This document shows, piece by piece, positions 10,401 through 22,430 of a stretch of 64,000 bases of DNA. Each line of letters starts with the position of its first letter. The stretch's first letter is position 1. The stretch spans positions 8,806,001 to 8,870,000 of the forward strand of contig CM049310.1 in the NCBI GenBank assembly GCA_026874595.1, in the 5' to 3' direction. Under the pieces are notes generated by a model. The model had not been told where the DNA came from and made no database searches. It saw only the letters and a program-made list of their open reading frames with translations. A program made the translations under genes and the position numbers. Source of the DNA: Sipunculus nudus (Eukaryota > Annelida > Sipuncula > Golfingiida > Sipunculidae).

Positions 10401-12635
10401 ACAGGAACAACCATGGAGGAAATTGGCTCCTGCATTACAGGTGCTACTTCTTGGTTCAGTCTGAGAAGAATTATCAGTCTGAGACTCCTTAGTCCTTACA
10501 GCACTTCCTTTGCTTTTGGACTTGCTCTCACTTACAATACCGTAATTCTCCCTTGTTATATCTTCGTGCATACATGTGGGTGTTTGCCATCGCAGCTCTT
10601 ACATTTCATTCTATTTTGGCAGTTCTTAGATATGTGTCCTGCAGATAAACAACCGAAACAGAGATTGTGCTTTCTTATGAAATCTCTTTTCTCTTCACCC
10701 TTCTTGCCTGCAAACGATCTGCATGAAAGGAGTTAGTGGTTTGACTTCTTACAGAAAGTACAGAATAACCCTTGTACTTCCTCATGCTGCGTATCTGTGA
10801 CAAGTGCGTTGGCATCGGGTCCCTGTTTTCTTTGCCTATCAATTCCTTCTTTGGTTTCCTTCCTAGCTTTGATGGAGCTTAAGGAGGTTAAAGGAGTGCA
10901 CACAATATCAGCTTCGTCGTTGATAAAATTACTCAATGCTGCGAAACCAGGATAGCCACCCCTTTCCCTCCTGTGATGAGCAGCCTATCTATTCCATGCT
11001 TTAATAATGTTATCTGGAAGGTGTTGCAGTATCTTTACAGTTTCTTGAGGGTCATTTAAGATACTGAGCTCATGAATATCGTACATGGCAGCCTCGCACT
11101 GTGTGAGAAAATCGCCAAGTTTCCTAAGTCTTTTTCCATCAGTATCCATGACCTTTGGCCAGTTGGCCAGTCTCATTCTGAAATGTTCAGAAATAGTCAG
11201 GGGGTCTCCAAAACACTCTTCAAGGACCTTTCTTGCTTTCTGGTAGGCTGTCTCGGTTCTCAGCAGGAAATACCCACTGACTATTTTCTTGGCTTCTCCC
11301 CCAAGGTATCTCTTCAGGTAGTAAATCCTTTCTTGAGGTTGTAGGCTAACATGCGATTCAACAAGTGCAGTGAATGATGCATTCCAATCTGGATATTCCT
11401 AAGGATCTCCTGTGAAGATGGTAGGCTCTGGCAGTGGAAGTCTGTTGACCACAACAGAAGTCATGATTGCCTGATGTTGTCGTTGCCAGGAAGGGATGGG
11501 TAAAAAGGCGTGGAGCCTAAGGGCATTTCCTCTGCAGTAGGCCTCTCTGGCGTGGTCCTTTCTCTGGCAGAGTGTACTTGAAGTGAGGGTCCTGGGAGGC
11601 CATGCATCTGAGGCGTTTTCTTCATAACGGAACATGACGCCTGGCGACTTGGCGATACAGGACGTCCAGTGGACAGTTCTTTCACTTCCGTTTTGAGGGA
11701 ATTGTGAGGAAGATGGATGAGCCTGTGAATGCTGTGTCATGCGAAGTGGGTCACTGGAAGGTGAACGAGGCCGAGCTGTTAAGTTGTCAGCGGCAATTGG
11801 TTCACACAATGGTCCGGATGGCCAACGTACGTAAGGCTCTTTCTCCTCAGTGGTGACAGGCATTTTAAACCTTGAACCTACGGAACGTGATGATGTAGTA
11901 TTGACCTCCAGGGCCTCCTGGTCATAAACTTTCAATGTGGCTTTCTCTAAACGTAGTTGCTGCTCATTTTTCTTCCTCTCCAGATATTGATGGCACCGAG
12001 GAATTCTTGCCTCCACTTCTGCTTCTTCCTCATTTCGTTTTTCTTTCTTCTTCCATTTGTCCTCTTTCTTCTTCCATTTGTCTGGCCTTAGCTTTATCAC
12101 GCCTTCTTTCCTTTTCAATTTCAAGCTGCTTCAACTCTTCCTCCAGTTCCTCTTCTTCATGAGCTCCAGCAAGTTCGGCCTCCAGCGCTGCTGCTTTGAC
12201 AGCCACTTCTTGTCATCTGGACGATGTAGATGAACACTTAGACTGTCTCTACATCTTAGAGGCATGAGTGATGCATGATCTTATTGACATGGTGCTCTGT
12301 GCATCTTCCTTGTGGAGCAGTCTTTCAATCTATTTGACATTAATTACTGAACAGGCATGAACAATGGCAGTCAATATGTCCTTTGATGGCTCATCATGAG
12401 AAAGGTCACTGATTTTCTCTGCTAGTAAATCAGTAGTTTGCCTTTTGAATATGATCTCATTTAGTTCGTCAAAGGCAATTTCAAATTGGCCTTCTAATTC
12501 TTGCAACTTACCCTCTCTTGCCTTCTCTGTTGGTTTTGTCTTTCTGTTAGATCGTCTTACCTCTTGCACTGACTTACCTACAGCGTCCGGTACATCCCTA
12601 CTATTGGTTGGTTCAGTTTCCCCCGTGGTACTCAT
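10400..12635 (-). pseudogene. BEL/Pao gag with several nonsense codons
   Basis: An ATG at 12635 opens an N-terminal coiled-coil-like frame (to 12330), rich in Glu/Lys. After a frameshift, the 12124-11399 frame carries a very charged KWKKKE region, a Pro/Ser-rich spacer and the start of the DUF1759-type gag domain (TIFTGDP). A TAG at 11399 interrupts the domain, yet the same frame continues with EYPDWNASFTALVESH and FRMRLANWPKV to a second TAG at 10985. The same frame goes on through YPGFAALSNF to a TAA at 10733, and then a canonical CCHC knuckle (C-x2-C-x4-H-x4-C near 10620-10668) and a second Cys cluster. Keeping one frame over 1.4 kb with point stops indicates decay mainly by substitution. 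Confidence 0.85.
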
Positions 12636-12699
12636 ATTGAAATTCAATGATACAAAACCTGGGATTGACCCAAAATATTGAAACACTGTGTTTATGCAA

Positions 12700-13156
12700 A
12701 CTACATAAATATGCGTAATGAATTCTAGATAAAAAGACGGTTAAGATCCCTAACGAGATGGATCACCAACGAGAGGCACAAGAGAGCAAGGATACTGATG
12801 AGCAGAATACAATTTAGGAATGATCTGCTCCAAGTCAATTATGGCTAAATAGGCAGTACCAACTCAGGGTAGCCAAGACTGAATTTCTGAACAAGTTATC
12901 TTTCATTTACAGATTAATCCAAAAGGAAAATGTGCTCTTTTGCTTTTACCTAGACACTAGCAATATACCTATTTACCTTTGGTATGAATTAAGAATGCTA
13001 AACACCACAAGTGCCACCTATGGCTGTATTTAAAAGTTTCAGTTAAATATGTTGCAAATGTCATTTTAAGATCCCTGGGATCCCATGCATTAATATTTAT
13101 GTACTTTCACCCAAAACAGACCTTACTGTAGACAAACTGTTTGAACTTTACAATTT
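12700..13156. other. No gene; possible BEL leader
   Basis: Sequence upstream of the BEL gag on the minus strand. A GTTGGTGATCC string near 12765 resembles the primer-binding neighbourhood of some LTR elements but is not convincing. Nothing else is visible. Confidence 0.3.
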
Positions 13157-14700
13157 TTAGCTAAGCTGACTAAAAGTCATCTGAGCTATAGTCGTGGTCC
13201 ATTGTCCATCGTCCGTCCGGATGTCCGTCCGTAAGACTGGCACGTTTCGACACCATTGGACCTACGAATCTGAAATTCGGCATACAATTAGATGTCTCCA
13301 AAATCTCCTACCATGCCGAAAATTGGGTCAATAGGACTTCATTCCTTTGAGATATTAAGGAAAAACCTCAATTTTTTATTAGAAATCTATTTTCACACTT
13401 CAGGACTGCCTAATATCAAAACCACTCATCTGGATTTCTTCATATTTACCATAAATATTCCTCTATATAGTTCCTATGTACATGCCAGAAATTAAGTCAG
13501 TATTATTTAATTTAAAAAAGTTATGGGCCCAAACATAATGGACTTTGTAAAAAAAATCAGGAAAGATATTTGGTCACTTAAGACCAAAAGTGTTAAAGGT
13601 AGGGACTTTTTTCAGTAATACAACTTTAATTGATCAAAATTTAATTGTATACCAAAAATTAGATCAAAATCTGATAATTTTTTTTAAATATTGGCAAAAA
13701 TATAAAATTGGTACCTTAAATTTTGCCCAAGTTTGACCATGGCACGTTTTTTTCCTGTAAGTATTTGGAGTTAATTTTCATAGCATGTTTTTGTTAGCAT
13801 TTTGTCTGTTAACACCAAAAATTTGAAACCAGTTGATCAAAAACTGTAGATTTTATTCAAGTTTTCAAGCACCATGTCACATATTGTTTACATCAAGCTA
13901 GTGTTATGCAGTTTGCTAGAGCTCAGCTCCCCAGCTTCAGCTCTAAGTTCCTTAAATTTGGCATACAGTTAGATGTCTCCAAAATCCCCTGCCATGCCAA
14001 GAATTTGATCACTAGGACTTAATTCCTTCAAAATATTAATGAAAAACTTCATTTTTCCATTAAAACCCATCGTTACACTGTAAGACAGCCTAAAATCAAA
14101 ACCACGGATCTGACTTTGATCATTTATAATATACATATTTTTCTATACATTCGCTATGCACATGCCAGAAATGATGTCAGTATTGCATAATTGTTTTAAG
14201 TTATGGGCCCAAACATAATGCACTTTTTAAAAAATCAAGAAATATATTTACTCCCTTAACAAGAGGATTGCTGAAGCTAGAGATTTTTTGTCAGGGATGT
14301 AACATTATTTAATCAAGATTCAATTGAATACCCAAAATTAGTTCTGAATTTTTCAAATTTTATAAGTTATTAGTATAAATATAAAATTAGTACCCTAAAT
14401 TTTGTCCAAATTTGACCATGGCACGTTTGTTTCCTGAGAAAACTGTTGATATAATTTTCATATCATGCACACATAAGGATTTCATCTTTGTAGTTTAGAA
14501 AGCTGAAAGAAATTGGCCAAATACTGTAGCTTTTATTAATGTTTTTATGAGACCATAACAGACCCAGGCTCAATCCAGCCCCTCTTCAGTCACCTGTATG
14601 TTGACCTTGTTGACCTTTCATCAGATTATGCATGCTTGAGGGAGGCATACACTGGGGCAGCCAAGCAAGTAATGCCCAGCCACAGTTGATCCAGGTGTCC
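13157..14700 (+). mobile_element. Dispersed repeat family A copy with two ~680-bp internal units
   Basis: The copy opens with TTTTTAGCTAAGCTGACT, a hairpin-forming head, then repeated CGTCCGTCCG. The segment from about 13270 to 13790 recurs diverged from about 13950 to 14470: both hold ATGTCTCCAAAATC, TTATGGGCCCAAACATAATG and TTTGACCATGGCACG. The same sequence appears at 53010-53410. No protein is encoded. The 3' limit near 14700 is uncertain. Confidence 0.75.
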
Positions 14701-16284
14701 AACCCAACTCATCTAGTAGTTGTTTTGAAAAACAACATAACTATAAACAATAAATTAATAATTTTTTATTGGTTTTTTATAACAAATTAAATAAAAATTA
14801 ATAGAAAAGGAATTTGTTAGTTGATGAGTAACCGAAAATAACTTGAAGTTACTGATGATGTAAGAATTTTGTATGGATGGATAGAATGTCAGTGTTATTC
14901 AAAATATCACCATACAGTCACCTATGGTATTTTTCAGTTAAATTTTAATGATAAAAAAAATCAATCATATTATTCATTACTGATCATTAGGGATCATATG
15001 AAGGAAATTAATGATAGACAAAGGTGCAGTTGATAATATTAATCTAGATTCCTACTGTGTCTAGTGTGTAGATTGATGTGAAAGTAGTCCAAAGTGAATA
15101 TATTACATTTATTTTTTTTTTAAATTTAAATAAAAGCCATAAAACCAGGTACTTATGATCATTATTTAAATTTGTGAATTTTGTATATTCTGGATTCTCA
15201 ACATCATTGTTTGGCTAAAACTGAATAAATACTAGACATGGTGCGAATGCTTTGCAAATGTATTTGAATACGAATATGAATATGTACTGCATTACAAAAT
15301 TTTATTGCATAAGATTGGGAATTCAGGTAAAAATGAAAGTATTTTTATATGTGTTGCTTATAAGTTATATGGCCAAGTCAAAATCTGTGTGACAATAGCA
15401 CTCCATTTGTTAGTAAAATAAATAAAATCAATCCTCTTCCCTGTCTCCAAAGATACTATCAAAATCATACATAAGCTAAACACCAGCAACTCATAATAAA
15501 GCTTATATTTATTACCACACAAAACCAGCATGTGCCTCTTTCCCAAATCATATTTTTTATCATATATAACAGCTGAGCGCCGTGACCAATGGGTCCCTTG
15601 TTAACTTGATGATAGAATATATCATGGAGTATATACTGACTATCTAATATGGCAAGCATCTGTACAGTTAAAGTTACCTAACTATCCCTAATATGTTCTA
15701 AACAGTGATCATGTGACAGCATTAACAACACTAAGTTCACAAGCATAGAATCAGGTAAAACCATGTACAAATATATGACTTGTGAAGAATATGTATGTTA
15801 CTAATACTGTGAGTTAAGTGTCTTTGCTTTAACCACAGTGGTATAAATAAAGAAGTCTAAATGATGCAGTTAAAAATATTAAACAGTTCCTTTCCCTTTG
15901 CAGCTTCAGTGTAATTCTATGAACAGTTATGAAGTTCAATCAAAATATCATCAATAGTCTTACCAGGCAATGGTACAATGGGATATTCTCTGTTTTGTCA
16001 AGAGAATGCACAAATACATAGTCTTGGTAGTTAAAAACTTGTAATCTAATTCACCAGACTCATAAAATTCAATATTGAGCTGCTGGGCTAGGGTTAAACA
16101 TGAAATGTTGTCATAATTATTTCTCAGCCTTATCACATATGCCCGCATCATTATTCAGTTTGGAAAATGTCATCAGTTGGAAGTAGCATATGCACAATAA
16201 TGTATAAATATATGCAATGATATCATATGCAATGGTATCAGCAAACTGGTTGCACAAGTCTGATTCTTGAAGTGGCAGGTCCAG
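14700..16284. other. AT-rich, no gene recognised
   Basis: Short open frames on the minus strand at 15358-16385 have no motifs and biased AT-rich composition. A 21-base string around 15579-15599 (GACCAATGGGTCCCTTGTT) is nearly repeated at 56401-56421. Nothing else is supported. Confidence 0.4.
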
Positions 16285-16450
16285 ATAAACAAAAGGTTCC
16301 AAGAAGAAATAGGTTCACTGTTGCAGTATATCACTTTGATGTCACCAGGTGATGCAAAAATGAGTCTTTGCTGAGCTGTATCCACAGGCAGAAATCATAT
16401 GTCATAAAATAGTTCAGATTGCATGAGATGTTGGTGTGTCATGTAAACAG
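16285..16450 (-). repeat. Candidate terminal (split direct) repeat of Ngaro-like elements
   Basis: It shares AAGGTTCCAAGAAGAAA, AGTCTTTGCTGAGC and a GATGTTGGTGTGTCATG core, in the same order and spacing, with 43040-43192. Here it lies beyond the YR (3' side); there it lies upstream of the hydrolase (5' side). This is what split direct repeats of Ngaro elements would look like, but I infer this from position and short matches. Confidence 0.4.
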
Positions 16451-17055
16451 GTACACGTTTACAAGAAAAAACAGTCAAACACATACAGCAACTTCGCTGA
16501 TACAAATACTTTGTTTATTACACACACACCACGCATCCATCAAGTTAAAACTCCCGATTTAAGTGAAATGGGCCCATGGGGCCGCAAAATTTATTGGTTC
16601 CAGTTGTTGGAACCCAAGACCAAAATAAGATTACACAATATATATATTATTGACATCATTTTATGGTGGGGTCTAAACCGCCACTGGGACTGGAGTGACC
16701 CCCCACCATACAAATGAAGGTGTTTGTTGCCTGCATCGCCAAAAAGGACAAATGGGAACTCTCAGGGATGGTGACAAAATGGCACTCATAACATCGTAGA
16801 TATGTATAGCATGTGTAGTTACTATCCCTACCCCCATAGTGAGTACCCACGCTCACATAAGACACTGAGGGACACACTTGATCAGTGAAGCATACAGAAG
16901 TGCAAGAGTTGGCGCTTACAACAATTAAATAACTGTATGACATTTTGGCCTGACACAACCCATAAATACTCTGAGTCTAACAGTATTAGAAGGGAATACG
17001 CAAGTGCATTCTAAACAATAAGATGGTATAGTAAGACTAAAGAAACTATTCGAGA

Positions 17056-17495
17056 AGCCAAGCTAACATGAGACATTGACACTCATATAGTGAATGTAGA
17101 GAGAATAGACCTAAGAAGTACAAAATTTAATATCTAGCTACAATCTATACAATGTGCTATAATATACTCAACTTAATCTATCATCTACTTTTCACAACAG
17201 GGCTCACATGAGACACCTGCAAGGAAGTAAGCTAGGTTATAGTAACCTAAGGTCTATGAGTGAAGTAAAAACAGGGCTCACATGAGACACCTGCCTAGTC
17301 AGTGGAAAACTTACAGATAAACCACTTACTAACGTATGGCAATTAACCTGCAACGCTGAAAACGCTGGTAAAATTGTTACCCAGATATAATGGAGTTGTG
17401 AGATAATTGGCTTCGCGCCATTTCAGGAATGGAATCCACAAAAACAAAAATCTTAATAATCCAAAAAAATGCTGGGCTCACATGAGACACCAGCT
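17056..17495. repeat. Four dispersed copies of a CACATGAGACACC motif in the 3' flank of the YR
   Basis: GGGCTCACATGAGACACC occurs at about 17202, 17275 and 17471, with a degenerate form at 17058. On the coding strand it follows the recombinase gene. Its role is unknown; a recombination or transcript-end signal is possible. Confidence 0.6.
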
Positions 17496-17552
17496 TCTGG
17501 ACTAAGAGACAGAATAACTGTGGTTTTATAAACAAGCTTAAATTTAAACCTG

Positions 17553-18430
17553 TTAATGGGCCAGGTGTAATCTTATATACTTTTGGAAGGCGTTTGACTT
17601 CCAACGGCCCAAAATCCGGATTTGAGCATCTGTTTTACCTTGGGCTGCAGCTTCAGTCGCAGCCCCGATCCTGAAGCTATGGCCCTTAAATTTGCTAGTG
17701 TTAAGATAACAAAATTCCAGATCTATTTTGAGCTGATCGTTAAACTGTGCGCGTGAGATGGGCACACCTACTGGGGATGCGAACAGAGGGCCAGGAGCGT
17801 GACCCCCCACTAAACAAAATTTGGAAAGGGCTGTCACCGGGCACGGGTTGGAATTCTGTGACTGAAATGACACTGACTGACACTGATCTAAGGGGAGGTT
17901 TATTGCATGGCGTAATAATATGCTAGCAGTGGGGTGGGGGCCGCAGGAAAGGGAAAGGTCTGACACTTGTACAACTTTACTAGACACAACAGCAGAAGAA
18001 AGGATAACTTCACCCAGTCTAATTAAGCCATAAAAGCAGACAAGGTACAGTGCAGTGAACAGTAACTTGTGGTAATGAGAAAGCACTGTGTGTTGGACAG
18101 AAGAAACTAACTTATTAAGTATGCTATGGGTGATCGGGTATCATAGATCAATGGAAGGTGTAAGCCGCTTAGCCCCGGCTATGAGCCTTCTGGTTGCTTC
18201 AGTTGATGTGGGATCCGGTTTGTTAGCTAGTTTGTGTGAAAACGGGATGGCTGAGCTGAGGGTTGCCAATGTGCTACCAGAGCAGCCGTCCCGAAAGCAG
18301 TCTGAAAGAAACAGGAAGACCACCCATGATGATACAGGTACAACAGCTCAAGAGAGATTACCTTGCTGTTGATAAAAATGTTTGAAAGAGTCCCACACCC
18401 GGCGATAAGCGGTGTTGGTTGAAGAGGCAA
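17553..18430 (-). pseudogene. Ngaro-like tyrosine recombinase with the catalytic residues kept
   Basis: The main frame, 18086-17553 (about 177 residues), contains LVCFYGLIRLGEV with the first catalytic arginine, then FKGHSFRIGAAT giving His and the second Arg, and GRWKSNAFQKYIR with the nucleophile Tyr. The order and spacing fit phage-integrase-type recombinases of YR retrotransposons. The N-terminal core-binding part (18430-18100) is split between frames (TTRRLIAGAKR near 18160 is typical), so the copy as read here is frameshifted. It lies directly downstream of RNase H. It would integrate circular cDNA. Confidence 0.85.
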
Positions 18431-18463
18431 TGCTGTTAAAAATGAGGCATTTTCCCAGTTCCT

Positions 18464-20250
18464 CTAATTCAGGGTCGGTAAGAGCGGTTGGTACCTCTTG
18501 GGATTCTGATGAGCATCGGATGCCAAAGTTCTGAATCTTTGCACCTGTAAACGGGACAGAGCATCCGCCTCACAATTTAGAAATCCTGGTATATGCTGAG
18601 CTTTAAATATAATGTTATACTTTAGAGTAGCTAAAACAAATCTTCTGACCAAGACCATGGTATTATGTTCAGGGATGGATTGTTTATTTAATATGAAAAC
18701 TAGAGCATGATTATCGGTGAAGATGGAGACGTGTTTATTAGAAAGCATGTAACCCCATGTTTCAATGGCTAACACAATTAGCAGCAACTCAAGTGTAACA
18801 ATATTGTAGTTGTTCCATTGCCAGGGAAACCGTCCATAAAACCAATGCACCCCTAATTTAGCCCAAAAGCCCAGACTTTTTGCCGCATTGGTGTACAGTT
18901 TTATACTGGTAGCATCTACCCAACGGTCATCAGTGAAAAAACATTTGCCGTTGAAATGTTTGAGGAATTGCAGCCACATTTTCAGATCCAATTTTAGCCT
19001 GTTTGTTCAATCTGGTATGATGATGGGGCTTAGAGAGCCCTCTTGTCTTGTCTATCAGACGGCCAAGAAAGGCCACACACGGTATGATAACTGCACATGC
19101 GAAATTGAGGAAACCAATGAGGGATTGCAACTCTTTTAAAGTGACTTTATCTTTAGCCAAAAAGGACTGTATTAAAGCCTTTGCTTTCTGCAGCTTATCT
19201 TGAGGAAGTCTGGTGTGCTGCGACACCACATCAATTTCAAATCCCAGAAATGTAATGACCTGCGATGGGCCTTTGGTTTTCTCGTGGGCTAGGGGGACAC
19301 CCAAGGACTTGCATAAACTGATGAAAGTTTCAAGCATGGTTCTTGTTTTTTCACAGCTATCACTAATAAAGAGAAAGTTATCTAAGACATGGACTACGCG
19401 AAAGGTTTGTCAAAAATTCCAAGGCCGTGCTGAACTTTTCAAAGATATTGCAGGATGAAGCAAAACTTATAGGGAGACATTTGTCATGGTAAAATAGGCC
19501 ATGCCATGAGAAGCCGAGAAGGGGGTAAAATTTAGGATGGATACGAATAAGGTGAAAGGCAGCCTCAATGTCAGTTTTAGCTAGGAAAGCGAAGGATCCT
19601 AAAGGTTTAATGAAATTTATTGCATCCTGTATAAAGGCATAGGAAACTTGACTGGCCTCACGCAGTATACCAGTGTTCACAGAGTTGTGGTCTGGATGCG
19701 AGAGGTTGTGAATAAGCCTGTACTGGCCTGGTTTTTTCTTTGGTACGACTCCTAACAGAGAGATTCTAAAGGGATGGAAGGGTTTAACAGGGAAAGGACC
19801 CACGATACGGCCTGCAGAGAGTTCTTTGGACAGTTTCTTATACACAGCATCTGGTTTGGAGAGTGCTGATAAATGGTTATTAGAGGAAGAGTCTGTCAAA
19901 CGACCCTCAAAACCTAAATTAAACCCATATGAAAACCCATTGGCTAGTTCTAAAGCTTGAGAAACAGGAAAATTGAACTTTCGAAGCAAATGATCTAAAA
20001 CAGAAGCATCTACTGGAGAAGGCAAATGGGGATTACCTGGCAGGCGAGTTGGGGAGATTTGTTCGTTGGTTTTGGGGCAGGTTCGGATTGGTTGTTGTGG
20101 CGGAGGCGCCCCTCTGATTTCTGGGGCCACCCTGACTGGGTCGATTTTCTTTTGTTGGAGGGGAGAGCGGGTTGACGGGACAAATTCTGGCTGGGTGTTG
20201 GCCTTCGCAGGAGTAGCAGTGATGGTGGAACTGACAGGGCTGGCGGGCAC
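18464..20250 (-). pseudogene. Ngaro-like reverse transcriptase / RNase H
   Basis: The first frame (20250-19378) overlaps the gag frame by about 218 bp and carries FSYGFNLGFEG, VPKKKPGQYRLIHNLSHP (fingers), AKTDIEAAFHLIRIHP (palm, first catalytic Asp) and CLPISFASSCNIFEKFS. Near 19405 the frame shifts. Next comes VLDNFLFIS, where the YxDD-type motif reads L-D-N, so the second catalytic Asp is lost. LGFEIDVV and LQSLIGFLNFACAVIIP follow. After another shift near 18960 the RNase H has LYTNAA (expected Asp is Asn), a Glu in TLELLLIV, FTDNHAL and EADALSR. The copy is therefore inactive for both activities, though the architecture is complete. Confidence 0.88.
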
Positions 20251-21109
20251 AAGGCCTACCTTTGTTAAAGGCCAAGCAGGTGTTTGTGGTATTCCCTCGA
20301 GGAAAGAGCTGCGTAGCTCCTGAGTTTTTGGTAAGGTGTACCCTGTTTCCCAACCCCCTAACTGTGAGGGAATCTAACCATAAATCACGGTGACGCCTAT
20401 CCCAGTGGCGCCCAGTGCTTGCCTGAAGCCTTCTAAACTCCACGTTGTATGTGTACCAGTCATCTCCGTTGTTATACAACGACCTGATGGCTTCCATGTA
20501 TGTGCAGAAGGCAGGAGCTTCAGAAGCAAAATCAGGCTTCGAACAGTAAACGGCCATGTATACATGAAAGGCGGATGTCCATTCATGTATGTTTAGGATG
20601 GGTGGTCTGGATTTTGTGGTGGACATTTGATTGGGATTCGAGCTCTCCTCGCCACTCTTGTCATAAGGGGACAAACCCACGAGCTTTGACATTTCTATAT
20701 AGTCCTCTTTCCAAATAGAATCACGTACATCCCCACTAACTCTATCTGCGATATTGATAACATCGTCGTCGATGTCATTTGCAATGCCACCTGATGGTGG
20801 GGGTACCTCACCTGTGACATTGGATGGGGCACTCTTGGCAGCCCTGTCAAGGGAGGAATCATTGCGTGGCAGGAGCCTTTTCTCTTCAATGAAACGCTCC
20901 ATCCGGTCTTTGACGTCAGCATTCACCTCCACAGTGATGGTACGTATAAGTCGCAAAACTTGCGCCTCCGACATACCTGCCTCGCTGGTGCTCGGTGCTG
21001 AGCTACTGGCTGATGATCTTGAGTTTGTGTCGCGACCTCGACGATGAGGGGGGCTGGGTGGATCCTCTTCTACCAATCTCTGTGGAGCCTTTCTCTTTCT
21101 AGGGGGCAT
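20033..21109 (-). CDS. Ngaro-like gag protein
   Basis: The ATG at 21109 is preferred over the upstream ATG at 21178 because the peptide MPPRKRKAPQR is basic and starts a Pro/Ser-rich leader, as usual for these gags; this gives about 358 residues. The middle has an ILNIHEWTSAFHVYM block and a WYTYNVEFRRLQ block that recur in two other gag relics of this window. The C terminus has a Cys/His cluster (CLAFNKGRPCARQPCQFHHHC then CEGQHPARIC, given as recognisable parts) that likely binds zinc and nucleic acid, followed by a Pro/Gln/Asn-rich tail. The frame is intact. It overlaps the RT frame, suggesting translational recoding. Confidence 0.8.
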   Translation of the reverse strand: MPPRKRKAPQRLVEEDPPSPPHRRGRDTNSRSSASSSAPSTSEAGMSEAQVLRLIRTITVEVNADVKDRMERFIEEKRLLPRNDSSLDRAAKSAPSNVTGEVPPPSGGIANDIDDDVINIADRVSGDVRDSIWKEDYIEMSKLVGLSPYDKSGEESSNPNQMSTTKSRPPILNIHEWTSAFHVYMAVYCSKPDFASEAPAFCTYMEAIRSLYNNGDDWYTYNVEFRRLQASTGRHWDRRHRDLWLDSLTVRGLGNRVHLTKNSGATQLFPRGNTTNTCLAFNKGRPCARQPCQFHHHCYSCEGQHPARICPVNPLSPPTKENRPSQGGPRNQRGASATTTNPNLPQNQRTNLPNSPAR

Positions 21110-21772
21110 CTGGAATTTATTATACAGATGGCAGGCAGAGTAGTTCCATATTATGATGTAGAGGGTAACAAAGTACAAGTGCCTGCATTTCCAGTTGTCA
21201 GCCTATCTAGAGTAACCGACCATGAAATTATATATAGCAATTCGGTTGTCAGAATACCGTCAAAAGGAGGTGAATGCTTGACTCAAGTAGTTGAGATACG
21301 ACCTGGGGACTCGCGTCAACCCAAAGGCCAATTTACGACTGGGGAATACTTTGACCCAGCCAAAGAATAAACAACCTGGGGAATTCCTCAATCCATGGCC
21401 ACGTCTGGGCTAGACAAAAGACCTAACCTATCTTTTTATATATATTAGTACAACATTAAAATAATACTATAAAATTTTTCTTGGTCAGGCCACAACCCCG
21501 ATAATAACCACATGACCTGTGATGAAACATCGACCCATGATGGCCAAATTGGAACAGTGCAGATCCATCCATAACTAAACTATAATAAATTATTTAATTT
21601 CTTTATATTTTTTTTAAAAATTAAGTCAGCTATGAATTTAAATACATTGATCATATACTATTCAAACAGGGGAAGAGAGAAGAAAAAGGAATAATAAAAT
21701 TATTATTAAGCATAAAGAAATTATGACAAAGGCTGAAACATTTCGACTGATATAGCTTAAAAATCAGAAAAT
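21110..21772. other. Spacer between gag and hydrolase ORFs
   Basis: A plus-strand open frame at 21044-21370 is mostly antisense to gag and its leader and has no recognised motif. The rest is AT-rich. It may be an untranslated leader containing a start for the gag message. Confidence 0.35.
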
Positions 21773-22430
21773 TTAGAATTTACATTTGGCTCTCAGACCG
21801 GCAATAACTGCTCCCCGAAGACTGAGGTACCACAGTTTGGTGCCAACATCATTAAAATGGACCCCATCTTTAGCAAAGAGATGGCGTTTCCATTTGAACT
21901 TCTTATGTTGCCATAAAAAGGCAAAATCAGTATCTCCAAGTACTGCCTCTAGATACTGATTACAGGTTTCTACCCGGCAGTTGTAGTCGGATGGATACCG
22001 TCTACCACAAAATGGTGGAAATCTAGGGTTGAGCGCCGCTACGCCAACAGACTGCAACCCCATATCTTTGTGCAACTGAGCGCACAATTCGTAAATGCTA
22101 TTACCCACAACCTCAGGACGACCTGCAAGGCCCTCAAACGCGAGATCGTTGCCCCCAGTGTGAAGTAGCACGAACTCAGGCTGTACAATAGTAATTGGCC
22201 ACAGGGCCTGGGGCTGGTGCAGTTCGGCCACAGTACATCTGCTCAGACCACTGACGTAAATGTCGCAGACTTCAGTCGAGAAACCAAAATTCGGTCTGAG
22301 CTTCCCCTTGCAGTCTGCCGTACCGAGACAGATATCGTACTTCAGATGCCCCCAGTACAACGGCGTTTGTGAACTCGAAACCGCTCGTACTGGCACTAGT
22401 AGAGGTACACGCTTCAGACGGGGACGTCAT
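21773..22430 (-). pseudogene. SGNH hydrolase-like ORF of the Ngaro-like element, one frameshift
   Basis: An ATG at 22430 starts a Ser/Thr-rich leader and then AVVLGASEVRYLS, matching SGNH block I with the nucleophile Ser in G-x-S. A single frameshift near 22290 connects to the long frame 22396-21773. That frame shows block III as LLHTGGNDLAF and block V as KDGVHFND, giving Asp and His. All three triad residues are therefore present once the shift is allowed for. SGNH/GDSL proteins are esterases or lipases; YR retrotransposons of the Ngaro group are known to carry such domains, with unknown function. It lies upstream of gag in the same orientation. Confidence 0.8.

Larger units (their letters stand above)
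9951..12700 (-). mobile_element. BEL/Pao LTR retrotransposon relic, internally deleted
   Basis: A minus-strand gag and the start of pol (protease) of a BEL/Pao element are present, but RT, RNase H and integrase are missing. The low-coordinate end is a 40-bp piece (9951-9992, TGTAGCTCCC...) that also occurs at 23125 and looks like an LTR end, so most of pol has been deleted against the 3' LTR. No 5' LTR could be delimited above 12700. Confidence 0.8.
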
